Assembly: GCF_009749525.1 (NCBI RefSeq)
Contig: NZ_WOAC01000019.1
Coordinates: 1-64,000 of the forward strand
Direction: 5' to 3'
Source of the DNA: Mesorhizobium xinjiangense
GTDB taxonomy: Bacteria; Pseudomonadota; Alphaproteobacteria; Rhizobiales; Rhizobiaceae
DNA length: 64,000 nt
The first letter of the stretch is position 1. Every line of letters begins with the position of its first letter. The translations under genes and the position numbers were made by a program. Below are positions 9,152 to 18,065 of this stretch, one piece after another. The notes under the pieces were generated by a model, which was not told the origin of the DNA, ran no database searches, and saw nothing but the letters and a program-made list of their open reading frames with translations.

Positions 9152-9180
9152 TCCATAGTGGCAAATTGCGCCAGCGTCAA
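9152..9180 (-). promoter_or_regulatory. Housekeeping-sigma promoter of rpmB
   Basis: Read on the minus strand: -35 TTGACG (9175-9180), 17-base spacer, -10 TATGGA (9152-9157). This places transcription start near 9145, about 95 bases before the rpmB ATG. It matches the alphaproteobacterial RpoD consensus (strong TTGAC, looser -10). Confidence 0.65.
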
Positions 9181-9313
9181 GCATTTGCGGGCAAGACGCG
9201 TGCATGTTGGCGCCCAAATCCACCCCTATATCCATATATTCGCCGGATTTGGCAACGATAGGGCGAAAAGGACTTTACGTCGCAGGTTCGCGGCGCGCAT
9301 CGGGACGTGGCGT

Positions 9314-10108
9314 ATGACACGCAGCCTTTCCTGCCTTGCAGGGCTCACTGCCCTGGCGCTCGCCGTTTCCGGCCTGCCCGCCCGTGCCGCGTCCGCCGAG
9401 GCCATTCGTTCCGAATATGTCGTGTCGATCTACGGGCTGGTGATCGCGCGCTCGCAATTCATCTCGACGATCACGCCGGATCGTTTCGACATCAAGGGGT
9501 CGCTGTCGAGCGCCGGCATTGCCCGGATATTCGACGACACGCGCGGCACGACGGTCGTCTCGGGCCGGTTCAACAAGGGTCGCGTCTATCCTGCCGCTTA
9601 TGACGTGTCCTATGTCTCGGGCGACAAGAAGAAGCGCACGACGATCAACTTTTCCGGCGGCCGGGTGGCCAGGGCGGTCAACAGGCCGCCCGTCAACACC
9701 AAGCGCGACGGCTGGGTTCCTGTTTCAAGGAGCCAGCTCGCCGCCGTTGCCGATCCGCTTTCTGCCACGCTGGTGCCGGCTGCCCGCCCGGCCGATGTCT
9801 GCCGGCGCACGGTGCGGTTTTTCGACGGGGCGCTCAGGGCCGACATCCATCTTGCCCCGGCCGGCCCGGGCAGCATCGACGTACCCGGCTATTCCGGCGG
9901 GACCGTCACCTGCAGCGCCCGTTTCGTGCCGGTCGCCGGCTATCGCAAGGGCCACAGCTCGATCGAGTATCTGAGGAACTCGAGGCGCATCCTGATCGCC
10001 TTTGCGCCGGTCGGCTCGACCGGTATATATGCGCCGGTGGAAGCATCGGTGGCGACGAAGATCGGCACCGTGCATGTGAAGGCGCGGCGCTTCGAGCCGG
10101 TCAGATAA
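9314..10108 (+). CDS. DUF3108 domain secreted protein
   Basis: A 264-residue exported protein with a signal peptide (TRSLSCLAGLTALALAVSGLPARA, cleavage about residue 25). The mature part starts with EYVVSIYGLVIARSQF, resembling the DUF3108 outer-membrane/periplasmic family that sits beside rpmB in many Rhizobiales. ATG at 9314 is preferred over in-frame starts back to 9101 because it creates the signal peptide. Function unknown. Confidence 0.75.
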   Translation: MTRSLSCLAGLTALALAVSGLPARAASAEAIRSEYVVSIYGLVIARSQFISTITPDRFDIKGSLSSAGIARIFDDTRGTTVVSGRFNKGRVYPAAYDVSYVSGDKKKRTTINFSGGRVARAVNRPPVNTKRDGWVPVSRSQLAAVADPLSATLVPAARPADVCRRTVRFFDGALRADIHLAPAGPGSIDVPGYSGGTVTCSARFVPVAGYRKGHSSIEYLRNSRRILIAFAPVGSTGIYAPVEASVATKIGTVHVKARRFEPVR

Positions 10109-10139
10109 GGGCCATTGCGCGAGCGGCCCCGGAGGAAGT

Positions 10140-11030
10140 ATGGGGCAGGCGACGCTCGTCGGTTTTACAGCGGTGGTCATGTGGGCGCTTCTGGCGCTGT
10201 TCACCGACGCGTCCGGCGAGGTGCCCCCGTTCCAGCTGTCGGCCATGAGCTTTTTCGTCGGCACGCTGGTCGGGCTTTTGGCACGCATTGTCTCGCGCCA
10301 GCCACGCGAGCGCGGCGCGTCGATCCCGCCCGCCGTCTGGCTCGTCGGGATAGGCGGACTGTTCGGCTACCACTTTCTCTACTTCACCGCCTTGCGCAAC
10401 GCGCCGGCCGTCGAGGCCAGCCTGATCGCCTATCTGTGGCCATTGCTGATCGTTCTGGGATCGGCGCTGATGCCGGGCGAGCGGCTCGGCTGGCACCATG
10501 TCGCCGGCGCCCTGCTCGGGCTTGCCGGCACCTTCCTGATCGTCACCCGGGGCGGCGGATTGGCCTTCGACAGCCGCTATGCCTTCGGCTATGCGATGGC
10601 TGGCGGGTGTGCCATCTTCTGGTCGTCCTATTCGCTTCTGTCGCGCCGCTTCGCCTCGGTTCCGACGAGCATCGTCACCTGGTTTTGCGCGGCCAGCGCC
10701 ATCCTCTCGCTGGCCTGTCATCTGATGCTGGAGAAAACCGTCTGGCCGCAGGATGCCGGCCAGTGGCTCGCCGTGCTCGGTCTCGGCCTGATGCCGGTGG
10801 GCGCGGCGTTTTATACCTGGGACTACGGCGTCAAGCGCGGCAACATCCAGGTGCTCGGTGCATCGAGCTATGCCGCGCCGCTCCTGTCGACCCTGGTGCT
10901 GATCGCCTTCGGCTTCGCCGAGCCGACGGTGCATATCCTGGCAGCCTGCCTGCTTATCACACTCGGTGCCGCGCTGGCGGCCAAGAACATGCTGTTTTCC
11001 GCGCGCAAGCGGCGCCGGGCCAACGCCTGA
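10140..11030 (+). CDS. YddG-like DMT-superfamily exporter
   Basis: A 296-residue protein with ten predicted membrane helices in two EamA-like halves. The spacing and phrases such as FGYHFLYFTALRNAPAVEASLIAYLWPLLIV and GMPVGAAFYTWDYGVKRGNIQ-like text match the YddG (aromatic amino-acid exporter) branch of the DMT superfamily. GGAGGAAG precedes the ATG. Substrate is inferred from the family only. Confidence 0.8.
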   Translation: MGQATLVGFTAVVMWALLALFTDASGEVPPFQLSAMSFFVGTLVGLLARIVSRQPRERGASIPPAVWLVGIGGLFGYHFLYFTALRNAPAVEASLIAYLWPLLIVLGSALMPGERLGWHHVAGALLGLAGTFLIVTRGGGLAFDSRYAFGYAMAGGCAIFWSSYSLLSRRFASVPTSIVTWFCAASAILSLACHLMLEKTVWPQDAGQWLAVLGLGLMPVGAAFYTWDYGVKRGNIQVLGASSYAAPLLSTLVLIAFGFAEPTVHILAACLLITLGAALAAKNMLFSARKRRRANA

Positions 11031-11066
11031 TGCCGGCTCCCGTCGGCGAAGCGATGGGCGGTTGGA

Positions 11067-11486
11067 TTATCCTGGCCGCCAGTCCGGCGGCGCCATCTCG
11101 AAACTGGAGAAGACGAAGCCCGGCGCTACGGTGCAGCCGACCAGGCTCCAGTCGCCAAGGCTTCGGGCAGACTGCCAGGCGTTGGCCGGCACGACGATCT
11201 GCGGGCGCGCGCCTGCCGCCAGATCGGGACCGAGGACAAGGTCGCGTTGCTGCACGCCGTCTTCGCTGATGGCGAGTTCGAGCGGCGCGCCGGCATGGTA
11301 GTGCCAGACCTCGACGGCGTCGCGAACGCGGTGCCAGGCCGAGACGTCTCCCGCTTCGAGCAGGAAATAGATCGCCGTGGAATGGCCGCGCTCGCCGCCG
11401 GCCGGGTCGCGAAATGTTTCCGTGTACCAGCCGCCCTCGGGATGGCGCTGCATGCCGAGGGCCGCGATGATGTCACGAGCGTCCAT
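11067..11486 (-). CDS. Cupin family protein (DUF985)
   Basis: A 139-residue protein with the DUF985 cupin pattern: HPEGGWYTETFR near residue 15, STAIYFLLEAGDVSAWHRV, EVWHYHAGAPLEL, and PGFVFSSFEMA at the end. Family structures show a small RmlC-like barrel; the reaction is not established. It starts 5 bases after the gloB stop on the same strand, so the two form an operon. Confidence 0.85.
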   Translation of the reverse strand: MDARDIIAALGMQRHPEGGWYTETFRDPAGGERGHSTAIYFLLEAGDVSAWHRVRDAVEVWHYHAGAPLELAISEDGVQQRDLVLGPDLAAGARPQIVVPANAWQSARSLGDWSLVGCTVAPGFVFSSFEMAPPDWRPG

Positions 11487-11491
11487 GAGGC

Positions 11492-12262
11492 TCAAAAGAT
11501 GTCCTTGCGCTTGCGGATTTCGGCGAATACTTCGACGTCGCTGGCGCTTTCCATGCCGAGATTGCGCCGGATGACGGGATCGTGCCAGCGCAGGAAGGGA
11601 TTGGTCGCCATCTCCAGCGCCATGGTCGTCGGCAGGGTCGGCCTGTTGTCGGCGCGCAGCGCGTCGATCTCCTCGGCACGTGTCTTCAGGGCCGAATTGG
11701 TCGGATCGACCGTCAGCGCGAAGCGGGCATTGGCCTGGGTGTATTCGTGGCCGCAATGGATCGACGTGTCGAGCGGCAGTGCGGCGGTGAGCTTTTCGAG
11801 CGAGGCGAACATGTCCGGCGCCTTGCGCTCGAACAACCGGCCGCAGCCGAGAGCGAACAGCGTGTCGCCGGTAAAGGCGATCTTGTCGTCGGGGAAATGG
11901 TAGCAGACATGGCCGGCGGTGTGGCCGGGCGTCTCGATCACGTCGACCCTGTGGCCGGCAAAGTCGAAGCTGCCGCCGTCATCGACCTGCTCGTCGATGC
12001 CGGGGATCTTGGCGGCTTCGGAACGCGGGCCGATGATCTTCAGGCCGTAACGTTCCTTCAGCGCCAGATTGGCCTCGACGTGATCGCCGTGATGGTGCGT
12101 GGTCAGGATCACCGTCGGCTGCCAGCCGGTCCGCGCGACCGCTTCCAGGATCGCCCGTTCCTCCGGCGCGTCGACGAGCGCCGTCTCGCCGCTTTCGGTG
12201 TCGTGCAGCAGGACGCCGAAATTGTCGCTGCGGCACATGAATTGCTCGATCTCTATGGGCAT
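11492..12262 (-). CDS. gloB: Hydroxyacylglutathione hydrolase (glyoxalase II)
   Basis: A 256-residue metallo-beta-lactamase-fold enzyme that hydrolyses S-D-lactoylglutathione, the second step of methylglyoxal detoxification. The metal motif THHHGDH is at about residues 55-61, with HTAGH, FTGDTLF and HCGHEYT following in the right order. The C-terminal half has the glyoxalase II extension (NPFLRW). The start at 12262 is the conserved [10 protein letters not shown]; the longer reading to 12346 lacks homology. It heads an operon with the cupin gene. Confidence 0.92.
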   Translation of the reverse strand: MPIEIEQFMCRSDNFGVLLHDTESGETALVDAPEERAILEAVARTGWQPTVILTTHHHGDHVEANLALKERYGLKIIGPRSEAAKIPGIDEQVDDGGSFDFAGHRVDVIETPGHTAGHVCYHFPDDKIAFTGDTLFALGCGRLFERKAPDMFASLEKLTAALPLDTSIHCGHEYTQANARFALTVDPTNSALKTRAEEIDALRADNRPTLPTTMALEMATNPFLRWHDPVIRRNLGMESASDVEVFAEIRKRKDIF

Positions 12263-12369
12263 TGGCTCGCACCTCCTGTCGGGCTGACGATAGGGCGGCG
12301 GCGAGGTCCTGTCACCCGCCAACGAGCAGTTCCTTGCAGTCCACATGCTTCGCGGATACCGTCCGCGCC

Positions 12370-13218
12370 ATGTATGCCGATATCGTCGATCTGCGCGCCT
12401 TCTACGCCTCGCTGCTGGGCCGGCTGGCCGAGCGGTCCATCACCATGGCGTTGTCGAAGATCTGGGTCCAGCTTCCCAACGAGCGGCTGATCGGTCTCGG
12501 CTACACGCTGCCCTGGCTGGAGCGGTTCGGGGCGGACGCCGAACGCGTCTTCGCCTTCATGCCGGCGACGCAGGGCGCGGTCCGCTGGCCCCAGGCGGGG
12601 CCCTCGGCCGCCGCGCTGGTCTTCGACGAGGAAATGCCGCTGTTCGATTCCTCGATCGACCGCATTCTCATGGTGCACGCGCTCGAACACGCCGAAAATC
12701 CGCGCGAGACGCTGATGGAGGCCTGGCGCGTGCTGGCGCCGGGCGGCCGGCTGGTCGTCGTCGTGCCCAACCGGCGCGGCATGTGGGCGAGGTTCGAGCA
12801 CACTCCCTTCGGCACCGGGCGTCCGTGGTCGCGCGGCCAGATCACCGCGCTTCTGCGGGAAGCCAATTTCACGCCGGCCGCATCGAGCGAGGCCTTGCTG
12901 TTCCCCCCGTCGAACCGGCGCTGGATGATGCGCCTGCATCAGATATTCGAGCGCGCCGGGCGCCGCTTGTGGCCGATCTTTGCCGGCGTCATCGTGATCG
13001 AGGCGCAGAAGCGGCTCTATCAGGGCCTGCCGGTGGCGCAGCGCGCCTCGCGCCGCGTTTTCGTGCCGGTGCTTTCGCCGCATGGGGCAGCCGGCGCGGC
13101 GCGCGGACGTCTGCTGCGGGCAGGGGCAAGCTGGAGCGAGGCGGCGCCGGTGCGCCGCCCGAACTTTTACGGCACCCGCCCGCCGATCTCGTCCAGCTCG
13201 AAGGACGTGGTCTGGTAG
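12370..13218 (+). CDS. Class I SAM-dependent methyltransferase
   Basis: A 282-residue protein of the Methyltransf_11 type. The post-I and motif II/III region [35 protein letters not shown] is clear, while the N-terminal glycine-rich motif I is weak ([13 protein letters not shown]). It is divergent from gloB, a common arrangement in alphaproteobacteria, but the substrate is unknown. ATG at 12370 gives the family-like [17 protein letters not shown] start. Its last 52 bases overlap the convergent metA gene. Confidence 0.8.
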   Translation: MYADIVDLRAFYASLLGRLAERSITMALSKIWVQLPNERLIGLGYTLPWLERFGADAERVFAFMPATQGAVRWPQAGPSAAALVFDEEMPLFDSSIDRILMVHALEHAENPRETLMEAWRVLAPGGRLVVVVPNRRGMWARFEHTPFGTGRPWSRGQITALLREANFTPAASSEALLFPPSNRRWMMRLHQIFERAGRRLWPIFAGVIVIEAQKRLYQGLPVAQRASRRVFVPVLSPHGAAGAARGRLLRAGASWSEAAPVRRPNFYGTRPPISSSSKDVVW

Positions 13219-14093
13219 ACCTGATTGATCCAGTTGCCGAACAGGAGATGGGCGTGCGAGCGCCAGCGGTTGAGCGGCCGGCTGCGTGGATCATCCTGCG
13301 GGTAGTAGTTGTGCGGCACTGCCATCGGCACGCCGGCGGCGACGTCGCGGTCGTACTCTTCCTTCAGCGAGGTGGAATCGTATTCGATATGGTTGAACAT
13401 GTAGAGCCGGTTGCCCGCCGCCTCGGTCAAGAGGCAGGGGCCGGTCTCGTCGGATTCCATCAGCACCTCCAGCCCTTCGTCGGGGGGAATGTCGGCAGAG
13501 CGGATCTCGGTCCAGCGCGAGACGGGAATGGCGAAATCGTCCGAGAAGCCGGCGAGATAGGGCGAAGCCGGCGCGTTGTTGCGGTGACGGAAGACGCCGA
13601 AGGCCTTTTTCTCCAAGGCATATTTGGGAATGCGGTGGAAGTGCCAGGCGGCAGCCATCGCACCCCAGCAGATGAAGAAGGAGGAATGGACGTTTGATGT
13701 CGTCCAATCGAAGATGCGCCTGAGCTCTTCCCAATAGGTGACGTCCTCGAACGGCAGAAGCTCGACCGGCGCGCCGGTGACGATGAAGCCGTCGAACTTG
13801 CGCTCCGCCACTTCCTCCCACGTCTGGTAGAAAGAGATCAGATGATCCTCCGGCGTGTTCTTCGGCGTGTGGTTGCCGATGCGTATCAAGGTGAGTTCCA
13901 CCTGCAGCGGGGTAACGCCGATCAGCCGGGCGATCTGCGTCTCCGTGCGGATCTTGTTTGGCATGAGGTTCAAGAGCCCGATCTGCAGCGGACGGACGTC
14001 CTGGCGCAGCGCCGTCTGCTCGCCCATGACCGACACGCCCTCGCGCACCAGTATGTCGCGGGCAGGAAGCTGGTCGGGAATCTTGATCGGCAT
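13167..14093 (-). CDS. metA: Homoserine O-acyltransferase MetA (predicted acetyl-CoA type)
   Basis: A 308-residue enzyme activating the homoserine hydroxyl in methionine synthesis. It aligns end to end with E. coli Met[12 protein letters not shown] near 41, catalytic Cys142 in FFICWGAM, and HRNN and FNHIEYD later. Residue 111, in [12 protein letters not shown], is Glu. In the family Gly111 (E. coli) goes with succinyl-CoA and Glu111 (B. cereus type) with acetyl-CoA, so O-acetylhomoserine is the likely product although databases will often say succinyltransferase. It is controlled by the SAM-II riboswitch and terminator just upstream, and is divergent from hisC-tyrC. Confidence 0.93.
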   Translation of the reverse strand: MPIKIPDQLPARDILVREGVSVMGEQTALRQDVRPLQIGLLNLMPNKIRTETQIARLIGVTPLQVELTLIRIGNHTPKNTPEDHLISFYQTWEEVAERKFDGFIVTGAPVELLPFEDVTYWEELRRIFDWTTSNVHSSFFICWGAMAAAWHFHRIPKYALEKKAFGVFRHRNNAPASPYLAGFSDDFAIPVSRWTEIRSADIPPDEGLEVLMESDETGPCLLTEAAGNRLYMFNHIEYDSTSLKEEYDRDVAAGVPMAVPHNYYPQDDPRSRPLNRWRSHAHLLFGNWINQVYQTTSFELDEIGGRVP

Positions 14094-14105
14094 CGAAGAA
14101 GCTCC

Positions 14106-14141
14106 AAATAAAAAACCGGCGGCGAAACTCGCAGCCGGCTT
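14106..14141 (-). terminator. Intrinsic terminator of the metA riboswitch
   Basis: On the minus strand a stem of GCCGG/CCGGC closed inside by GCGA/TCGC (arms 14116-14125 and 14129-14138) is followed at once by TTTTTTATTT (14106-14115). It lies between the SAM-II aptamer and the metA ribosome-binding site, so it serves as the expression platform: termination would stop transcription before the gene. Confidence 0.8.
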
Positions 14142-14160
14142 CAGCAGATTTGCTTCTCGC

Positions 14161-14218
14161 GGCCTTTTAGCGAGTTGTTTAACGTGGCTGCAAGCCGACC
14201 GGCCAAATCACCACGGAG
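14161..14218 (-). promoter_or_regulatory. SAM-II riboswitch (metA element)
   Basis: On the minus strand the leader reads CGTGGTGATTTG, then a variable stretch, GCTTGCAGCCACGTTAAA, ACAACTC and GCTAAAAGG. These are the conserved blocks of the SAM-II pseudoknot: GTGGTGATTTG pairs with GCAGCCAC to form P1, and the GCTAAA tail forms the pseudoknot and ligand pocket. SAM-II is typical of metA leaders in alphaproteobacteria. It begins right after the promoter and is followed by an intrinsic terminator, so high SAM should lower metA transcription. Confidence 0.93.
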
Positions 14219-14226
14219 TTCAACAG

Positions 14227-14255
14227 TATTTATCGGCGGGCAGGCTTTGCGTCAA
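14227..14255 (-). promoter_or_regulatory. metA promoter
   Basis: Minus strand: -35 TTGACG (14250-14255), 17-base spacer, -10 TAAATA (14227-14232). The predicted start near 14220 places the SAM-II aptamer at the very 5' end of the transcript, as expected. Confidence 0.7.
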
Positions 14256-14304
14256 TGGCAAAGCTTTGCTAGAGGAAGCCGCCCCTTTCAAAGGATTTTC
14301 TGAG

Positions 14305-15408
14305 ATGACCAAGCCGCTGCGTCCCGAGCCGAAACCCGGTGTGATGGATATCGCCGCCTATGTGCCCGGCAAGAGCGCGGCGCCGGACGGCGTGGCCAAG
14401 GTGCACAAGCTTTCCTCCAACGAAAACCCGCTGGGCGCCTCGCCGCGGGCGGTTGAGGCGGTGCACGAGGCAGCCGGCATGCTCGAATTCTATCCCGATG
14501 GCGCGGCGACCAGCCTGCGCCAGGCGATCGGCGAGGTCCATGGGCTGAACCCGGCCAACATCGTGTGCTCAAACGGGTCCGACGAGGTCATCCAGCTTCT
14601 GGCGCAGACCTATCTGCAGCCGGGCGACGAGGGCCTTTTCACCGAGCACGGCTTTCTCGTCTACCGCATCTATATCCAGGCGGCCGGCGGCGTGCCGGTC
14701 GTGGCTCCGGAGATGGACGAGACGGCCGATGTCGACGCGATCCTGGCCGCGGTGACGGAGAAGACGAGGATTGTCTTCCTCGCCAATCCGAACAATCCGA
14801 CTGGCACCTATATCCCGTTCGAGGAGGTGCGCCGCCTGCACGCGGGCCTGCCGAAAGACGTGCTTCTGGTGCTCGACGCGGCCTATGCCGAATATGTCCG
14901 GCGCAACGATTACGAGGCCGGCATCGAGCTCGTCTCCTCGTCGCACAACGTCGTCATGACGCGCACCTTCTCCAAGGTGCACGGGCTCGGCGGCGCGCGC
15001 ATCGGCTGGCTCTACGGCCCGGCGCATGTCATCGACGCGCTCAACCGCGTGCGCAGCCCGTTCAATGTCAACGCCATGGCGATTGCGGCAGGCACGGCGG
15101 CGATCCGCGATCAGGCGCATGTCCAGACCTCGGTGGAGCACAACGAGCGCTGGCTGTCCTGGGTGAGCGAGGAATTGCGCACGCTCGGCCTGCGCGTCAC
15201 GCCGAGCGTCGGCAATTTCATCCTGATCCATTTCCCGGATGACGAGACGCACTCGGCCGCCATGGCGGACGACTATCTGGCCGGGCGCGGCTATGTCCTG
15301 CGCCGGGTGGGCGCCTACGGGTTCCCGAATGCGCTGCGCATGACGATCGGCACGGAAGAGGCCAATCGCGGCGTGGTGGCGGCGCTTGCCGAATTCCTGA
15401 AAGCCTGA
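14305..15408 (+). CDS. hisC: Histidinol-phosphate aminotransferase family
   Basis: A 367-residue PLP aminotransferase of fold type I, HisC family: [16 protein letters not shown] near residue 35, NPNNPTGT at 161-168, DAAYAEY at 191-197, and the Schiff-base lysine K224 in [15 protein letters not shown] at 14305 gives the normal length; longer in-frame readings overlap metA. The next gene, 3 bases away, is prephenate/arogenate dehydrogenase, so this copy may transaminate aromatic keto acids as well as, or instead of, imidazole-acetol phosphate. No other his genes are in the window. Confidence 0.9.
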   Translation: MTKPLRPEPKPGVMDIAAYVPGKSAAPDGVAKVHKLSSNENPLGASPRAVEAVHEAAGMLEFYPDGAATSLRQAIGEVHGLNPANIVCSNGSDEVIQLLAQTYLQPGDEGLFTEHGFLVYRIYIQAAGGVPVVAPEMDETADVDAILAAVTEKTRIVFLANPNNPTGTYIPFEEVRRLHAGLPKDVLLVLDAAYAEYVRRNDYEAGIELVSSSHNVVMTRTFSKVHGLGGARIGWLYGPAHVIDALNRVRSPFNVNAMAIAAGTAAIRDQAHVQTSVEHNERWLSWVSEELRTLGLRVTPSVGNFILIHFPDDETHSAAMADDYLAGRGYVLRRVGAYGFPNALRMTIGTEEANRGVVAALAEFLKA

Positions 15409-15411
15409 ACC

Positions 15412-16347
15412 ATGAGCCAACCCATGTTCGAACGGGTCGCCCTGGTGGGTATCGGTCTCATCGGTTCCTCGCTCGCGCGCGTCATGCGCGAGCAGGGGCT
15501 GGCCGGGCACATCGCGATTGCAACACGCAGCGAGCCGACGCTGGCGCGGGCCCTCGAACTCGGCCTCGGCGACAGTTACACGACCGACGCCGCCGAAGCG
15601 GTGCGCGATGCCGATCTCGTCATCGTCGCCGTGCCCGTCGGCGCCTCGGGCGCGATTGCCGAGCAGATCGCTCCGGCGCTTAAACCCGGGGCAATCGTCA
15701 CCGATGTCGGCTCGACCAAGCGTTCGGTGGTCTCGCAGATGGCGCCGCATATTCCGGCAGGCGTCCACTTCATCCCCGGCCATCCGATTGCCGGCACCGA
15801 GCATTCCGGCCCGGACGCCGGTTTCGCCGATCTGTTCGAGGGCCGCTGGTGCATTCTCACCCCGGTGCCGGGCACGGACGAGGCCGCGATCGGCAGGCTT
15901 GCACGGTTCTGGGAAGCGTGCGGCTCGAAGGTCGACACGATGGATCCGGAGCATCACGACATGGTGCTGGCGATCGTGTCGCATCTGCCGCACATCATCG
16001 CCTACAACATCGTCGGCACGGCCGACGACCTGGAGACGGTGACGAAATCCGAGGTGATCAAATATTCGGCCTCGGGCTTTCGCGACTTTACGCGGCTTGC
16101 CGCCTCCGACCCGACCATGTGGCGCGACGTGTGCCTGCACAACAAGGACGCGATCCTGGAGATGCTGGCGCGGTTTTCCGAAGACCTTACCGCGCTCAGG
16201 CGGGCCATCCGCTGGGGCGACGGCGATGCTCTCTTCGACCTGTTCACGCGCACGCGCGCCGTTCGCCGCTCGATCATCGAGGCCGGCCAGGAGGTCGACC
16301 TGCCCGACTTCGGGCGCCACGTGGCAACGCATCCCGAGCAGGAGTGA
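15412..16347 (+). CDS. tyrC: Prephenate/arogenate dehydrogenase family protein
   Basis: A 311-residue NAD(P)-dependent enzyme of tyrosine synthesis. The N-terminal dinucleotide fold is shown by VALVGIGLIGSSLAR; catalytic-region features are DVGSTK, PGHPIAGTEHSGP and VSHLPHIIAY. It starts 3 bases after hisC, so the two are one operon. Choice between prephenate and arogenate cannot be made by eye; tyrC is the name used for this type in many rhizobial annotations. Confidence 0.9.
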   Translation: MSQPMFERVALVGIGLIGSSLARVMREQGLAGHIAIATRSEPTLARALELGLGDSYTTDAAEAVRDADLVIVAVPVGASGAIAEQIAPALKPGAIVTDVGSTKRSVVSQMAPHIPAGVHFIPGHPIAGTEHSGPDAGFADLFEGRWCILTPVPGTDEAAIGRLARFWEACGSKVDTMDPEHHDMVLAIVSHLPHIIAYNIVGTADDLETVTKSEVIKYSASGFRDFTRLAASDPTMWRDVCLHNKDAILEMLARFSEDLTALRRAIRWGDGDALFDLFTRTRAVRRSIIEAGQEVDLPDFGRHVATHPEQE

Positions 16348-16359
16348 GCGCGCCGCGGA

Positions 16360-17346
16360 TCAATCGACGGGCGGCAATGTCCCCAGCCTGACAAAGGCGA
16401 TCTGCGCCTTTCCCTTCGTGATGTTGAGCGGAAGGCTGGGCGAATCGCCGAGCAGCGTCAGGCCGGCCATGGCCTGTGCGATCTGCCGGTTGTTTTCCGG
16501 AAAGATCCCGCCAAGGAACCGGCCGACCTCTTCGGGGTTGGTTACCGCAATGCGCAGTTCGGCGTCGATCAGCCCGTCCTCGTCGACCGAAATGGGCCCC
16601 GATACCGCGAGACCGGACTGCTCTCCGGTCGAGATCTCCAGCCCCCGGACGATGCCGCTCTGCCCGCGCAGACTGTGCGGCGTCTGCCGTGCGGTCAACG
16701 CCATTCCGTCGGTCAGCGTGAACACCCCGTTTCCTTCCGGCAGGGTGACGCTGCGGCCTTCCAGCAGGGCTGGCAGCAGATCGAGGCCGGTGAAGCGGAA
16801 GGCCAGATCGAGATCGGAACCGTTCTGGCGCATGTGCAACTGTGCGGAGCGGGCCTTGGCGATATCGACGCCGTTGGCAAATGACAGGTTGCTGCCCTCG
16901 AGCGAGGCGCGCTCGGGAAACGAACTGTCGAGACGGGCGCTGAAGCGCACGTCCTCGGAGTGCATGTCGACGACGCCGGCTGCGGGATTGGCGGCAAAGG
17001 TGGCTTCCACGATGCCGAGTTCGCCGACGATCTGGCGGGGATCGTAGATCTGCGCGGCCGAGCGCAGGACGCTGGCCTTGACCGCCAGCCTGCCGTCGCC
17101 GTCGCGATAGTTGGCGCTGTCGCAGAACAGGCCGAGGCGGAAGGGATAGCCGCGCGCCGCCGGCTTTTCGCATTCGGCTGTGGCGCCGCTGCCGGCCAGG
17201 GAGGCCAATGTCGCGACGGTTCTGGCTTCGAGCTGGCGCGCCATATGGAACCAGATGCCGGTATAGGCGGCGATGACGGCGGCAATTGCGAGCGCCAGCC
17301 AGAGGAGGCGGCGCGCGTGGTTTGTCTGGCCCTTGCTTGACGGCAT
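16360..17346 (-). CDS. DUF2125 domain protein
   Basis: A 328-residue protein with one N-terminal membrane anchor (LLWLALAIAAVIAAYTGIWF) and a large periplasmic part. The CEKPAARGYPFRLGLFCD segment near residue 60 is the DUF2125 hallmark. It converges with tyrC (12 bases between stops) and is divergent from ChaC, a neighbourhood shared by many Rhizobiales. Function unknown. The start at 17346 was chosen because it places basic residues before the anchor. Confidence 0.82.
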   Translation of the reverse strand: MPSSKGQTNHARRLLWLALAIAAVIAAYTGIWFHMARQLEARTVATLASLAGSGATAECEKPAARGYPFRLGLFCDSANYRDGDGRLAVKASVLRSAAQIYDPRQIVGELGIVEATFAANPAAGVVDMHSEDVRFSARLDSSFPERASLEGSNLSFANGVDIAKARSAQLHMRQNGSDLDLAFRFTGLDLLPALLEGRSVTLPEGNGVFTLTDGMALTARQTPHSLRGQSGIVRGLEISTGEQSGLAVSGPISVDEDGLIDAELRIAVTNPEEVGRFLGGIFPENNRQIAQAMAGLTLLGDSPSLPLNITKGKAQIAFVRLGTLPPVD

Positions 17347-17416
17347 GCTCACTCCCTCGCTACGCCACGGTCGGCCGGCCATGCCGGCGGGACAATGCAG
17401 ATGGTGGTGCATCGAT

Positions 17417-17959
17417 ATGGGCGATTTTTGGGTCTTTGGCTATGGTTCGTTGATGTGGCGGCCCGGATTCGCTCACACGGAGACGCGGCGTGCCCGGCTT
17501 CATGGCTATCGGCGCGCGCTTTGCGTGCGCTCCTTCGTCCATCGCGGCACACCGGACCGGCCGGGCCTGGTGCTTGGGCTGGACTATGGCGGCTCGTGCG
17601 TCGGCATGGCCTTTCGCGTGCCCGGCGAGTTGCAGGGCGAGGTGCTGGCCTATCTGCGCGAGCGCGAGCTGGTGACCAACGTCTATCTGGAACGGCTGTT
17701 GTCGGTGCGCCTGGAAGGCGGAGAAAAGATCGACGCGGTGTCCTATGTGGTCGACCGGCGGCATGAGCAATATGCCGGCCATCTCGACGCCGTCCATGCG
17801 GCCGCCATGGTGAGCGGGTCGATCGGCCAGTCCGGCGCCAACGAGGAATATGTCTGCAACACGGTCGATCATCTCCAGGCGCTGGGCATACGCGATCACT
17901 GGCTGGAAGATGTGGCAAAGCGTCTTCCTCCCGCGATGAAAACTGCGCGGGCGACTTAG
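17417..17959 (+). CDS. ChaC-type gamma-glutamylcyclotransferase
   Basis: A 180-residue protein beginning MGDFWVFGYGSLMWRPGF. The FGYGSLMW motif is the substrate loop of gamma-glutamylcyclotransferases; the ChaC/GCG branch degrades glutathione to 5-oxoproline and Cys-Gly. The catalytic Glu is likely in the GELQGEVLAYLRERE region. It is divergent from the DUF2125 gene and followed by a mosaic repeat. Confidence 0.88.
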   Translation: MGDFWVFGYGSLMWRPGFAHTETRRARLHGYRRALCVRSFVHRGTPDRPGLVLGLDYGGSCVGMAFRVPGELQGEVLAYLRERELVTNVYLERLLSVRLEGGEKIDAVSYVVDRRHEQYAGHLDAVHAAAMVSGSIGQSGANEEYVCNTVDHLQALGIRDHWLEDVAKRLPPAMKTARAT

Positions 17960-17966
17960 ATTTGAC

Positions 17967-18057
17967 GCAATTCCGGACGGAGAACCGGCTTCCACTTCTC
18001 CTGGAATTGCTCAAGCGCGCGTTCGCTCAAACGATTCCGTTTGGGCGGGACATGCCT
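17967..18057 (+). repeat. Rhizobial mosaic intergenic repeat with partial copy C of the hairpin
   Basis: First module: GCAATTCC (17967-17974) pairs with GGAATTGC (18003-18010), with inner GGAGAA (17979-17984) pairing with TTCTCC (17996-18001); this is the very common GGAATTGCTC-type rhizobial palindrome. Second module: CGCTCAAACG (18024-18033), loop ATTC, CGTTTGGGCG (18038-18047), then GGACATGC. This matches the inner hairpin of the repeats at 236-304 and 29393-29462, with one G-U pair. It occupies nearly all of the gap between two convergent genes. Confidence 0.7.
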
Positions 18058-18065
18058 GTCGGCGA

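Noticed and set aside
14569-16332. 587-codon minus-strand frame opposite hisC/tyrC
   Set aside because: Shadow of two well-supported genes; low-complexity Arg/His-rich text without family features.
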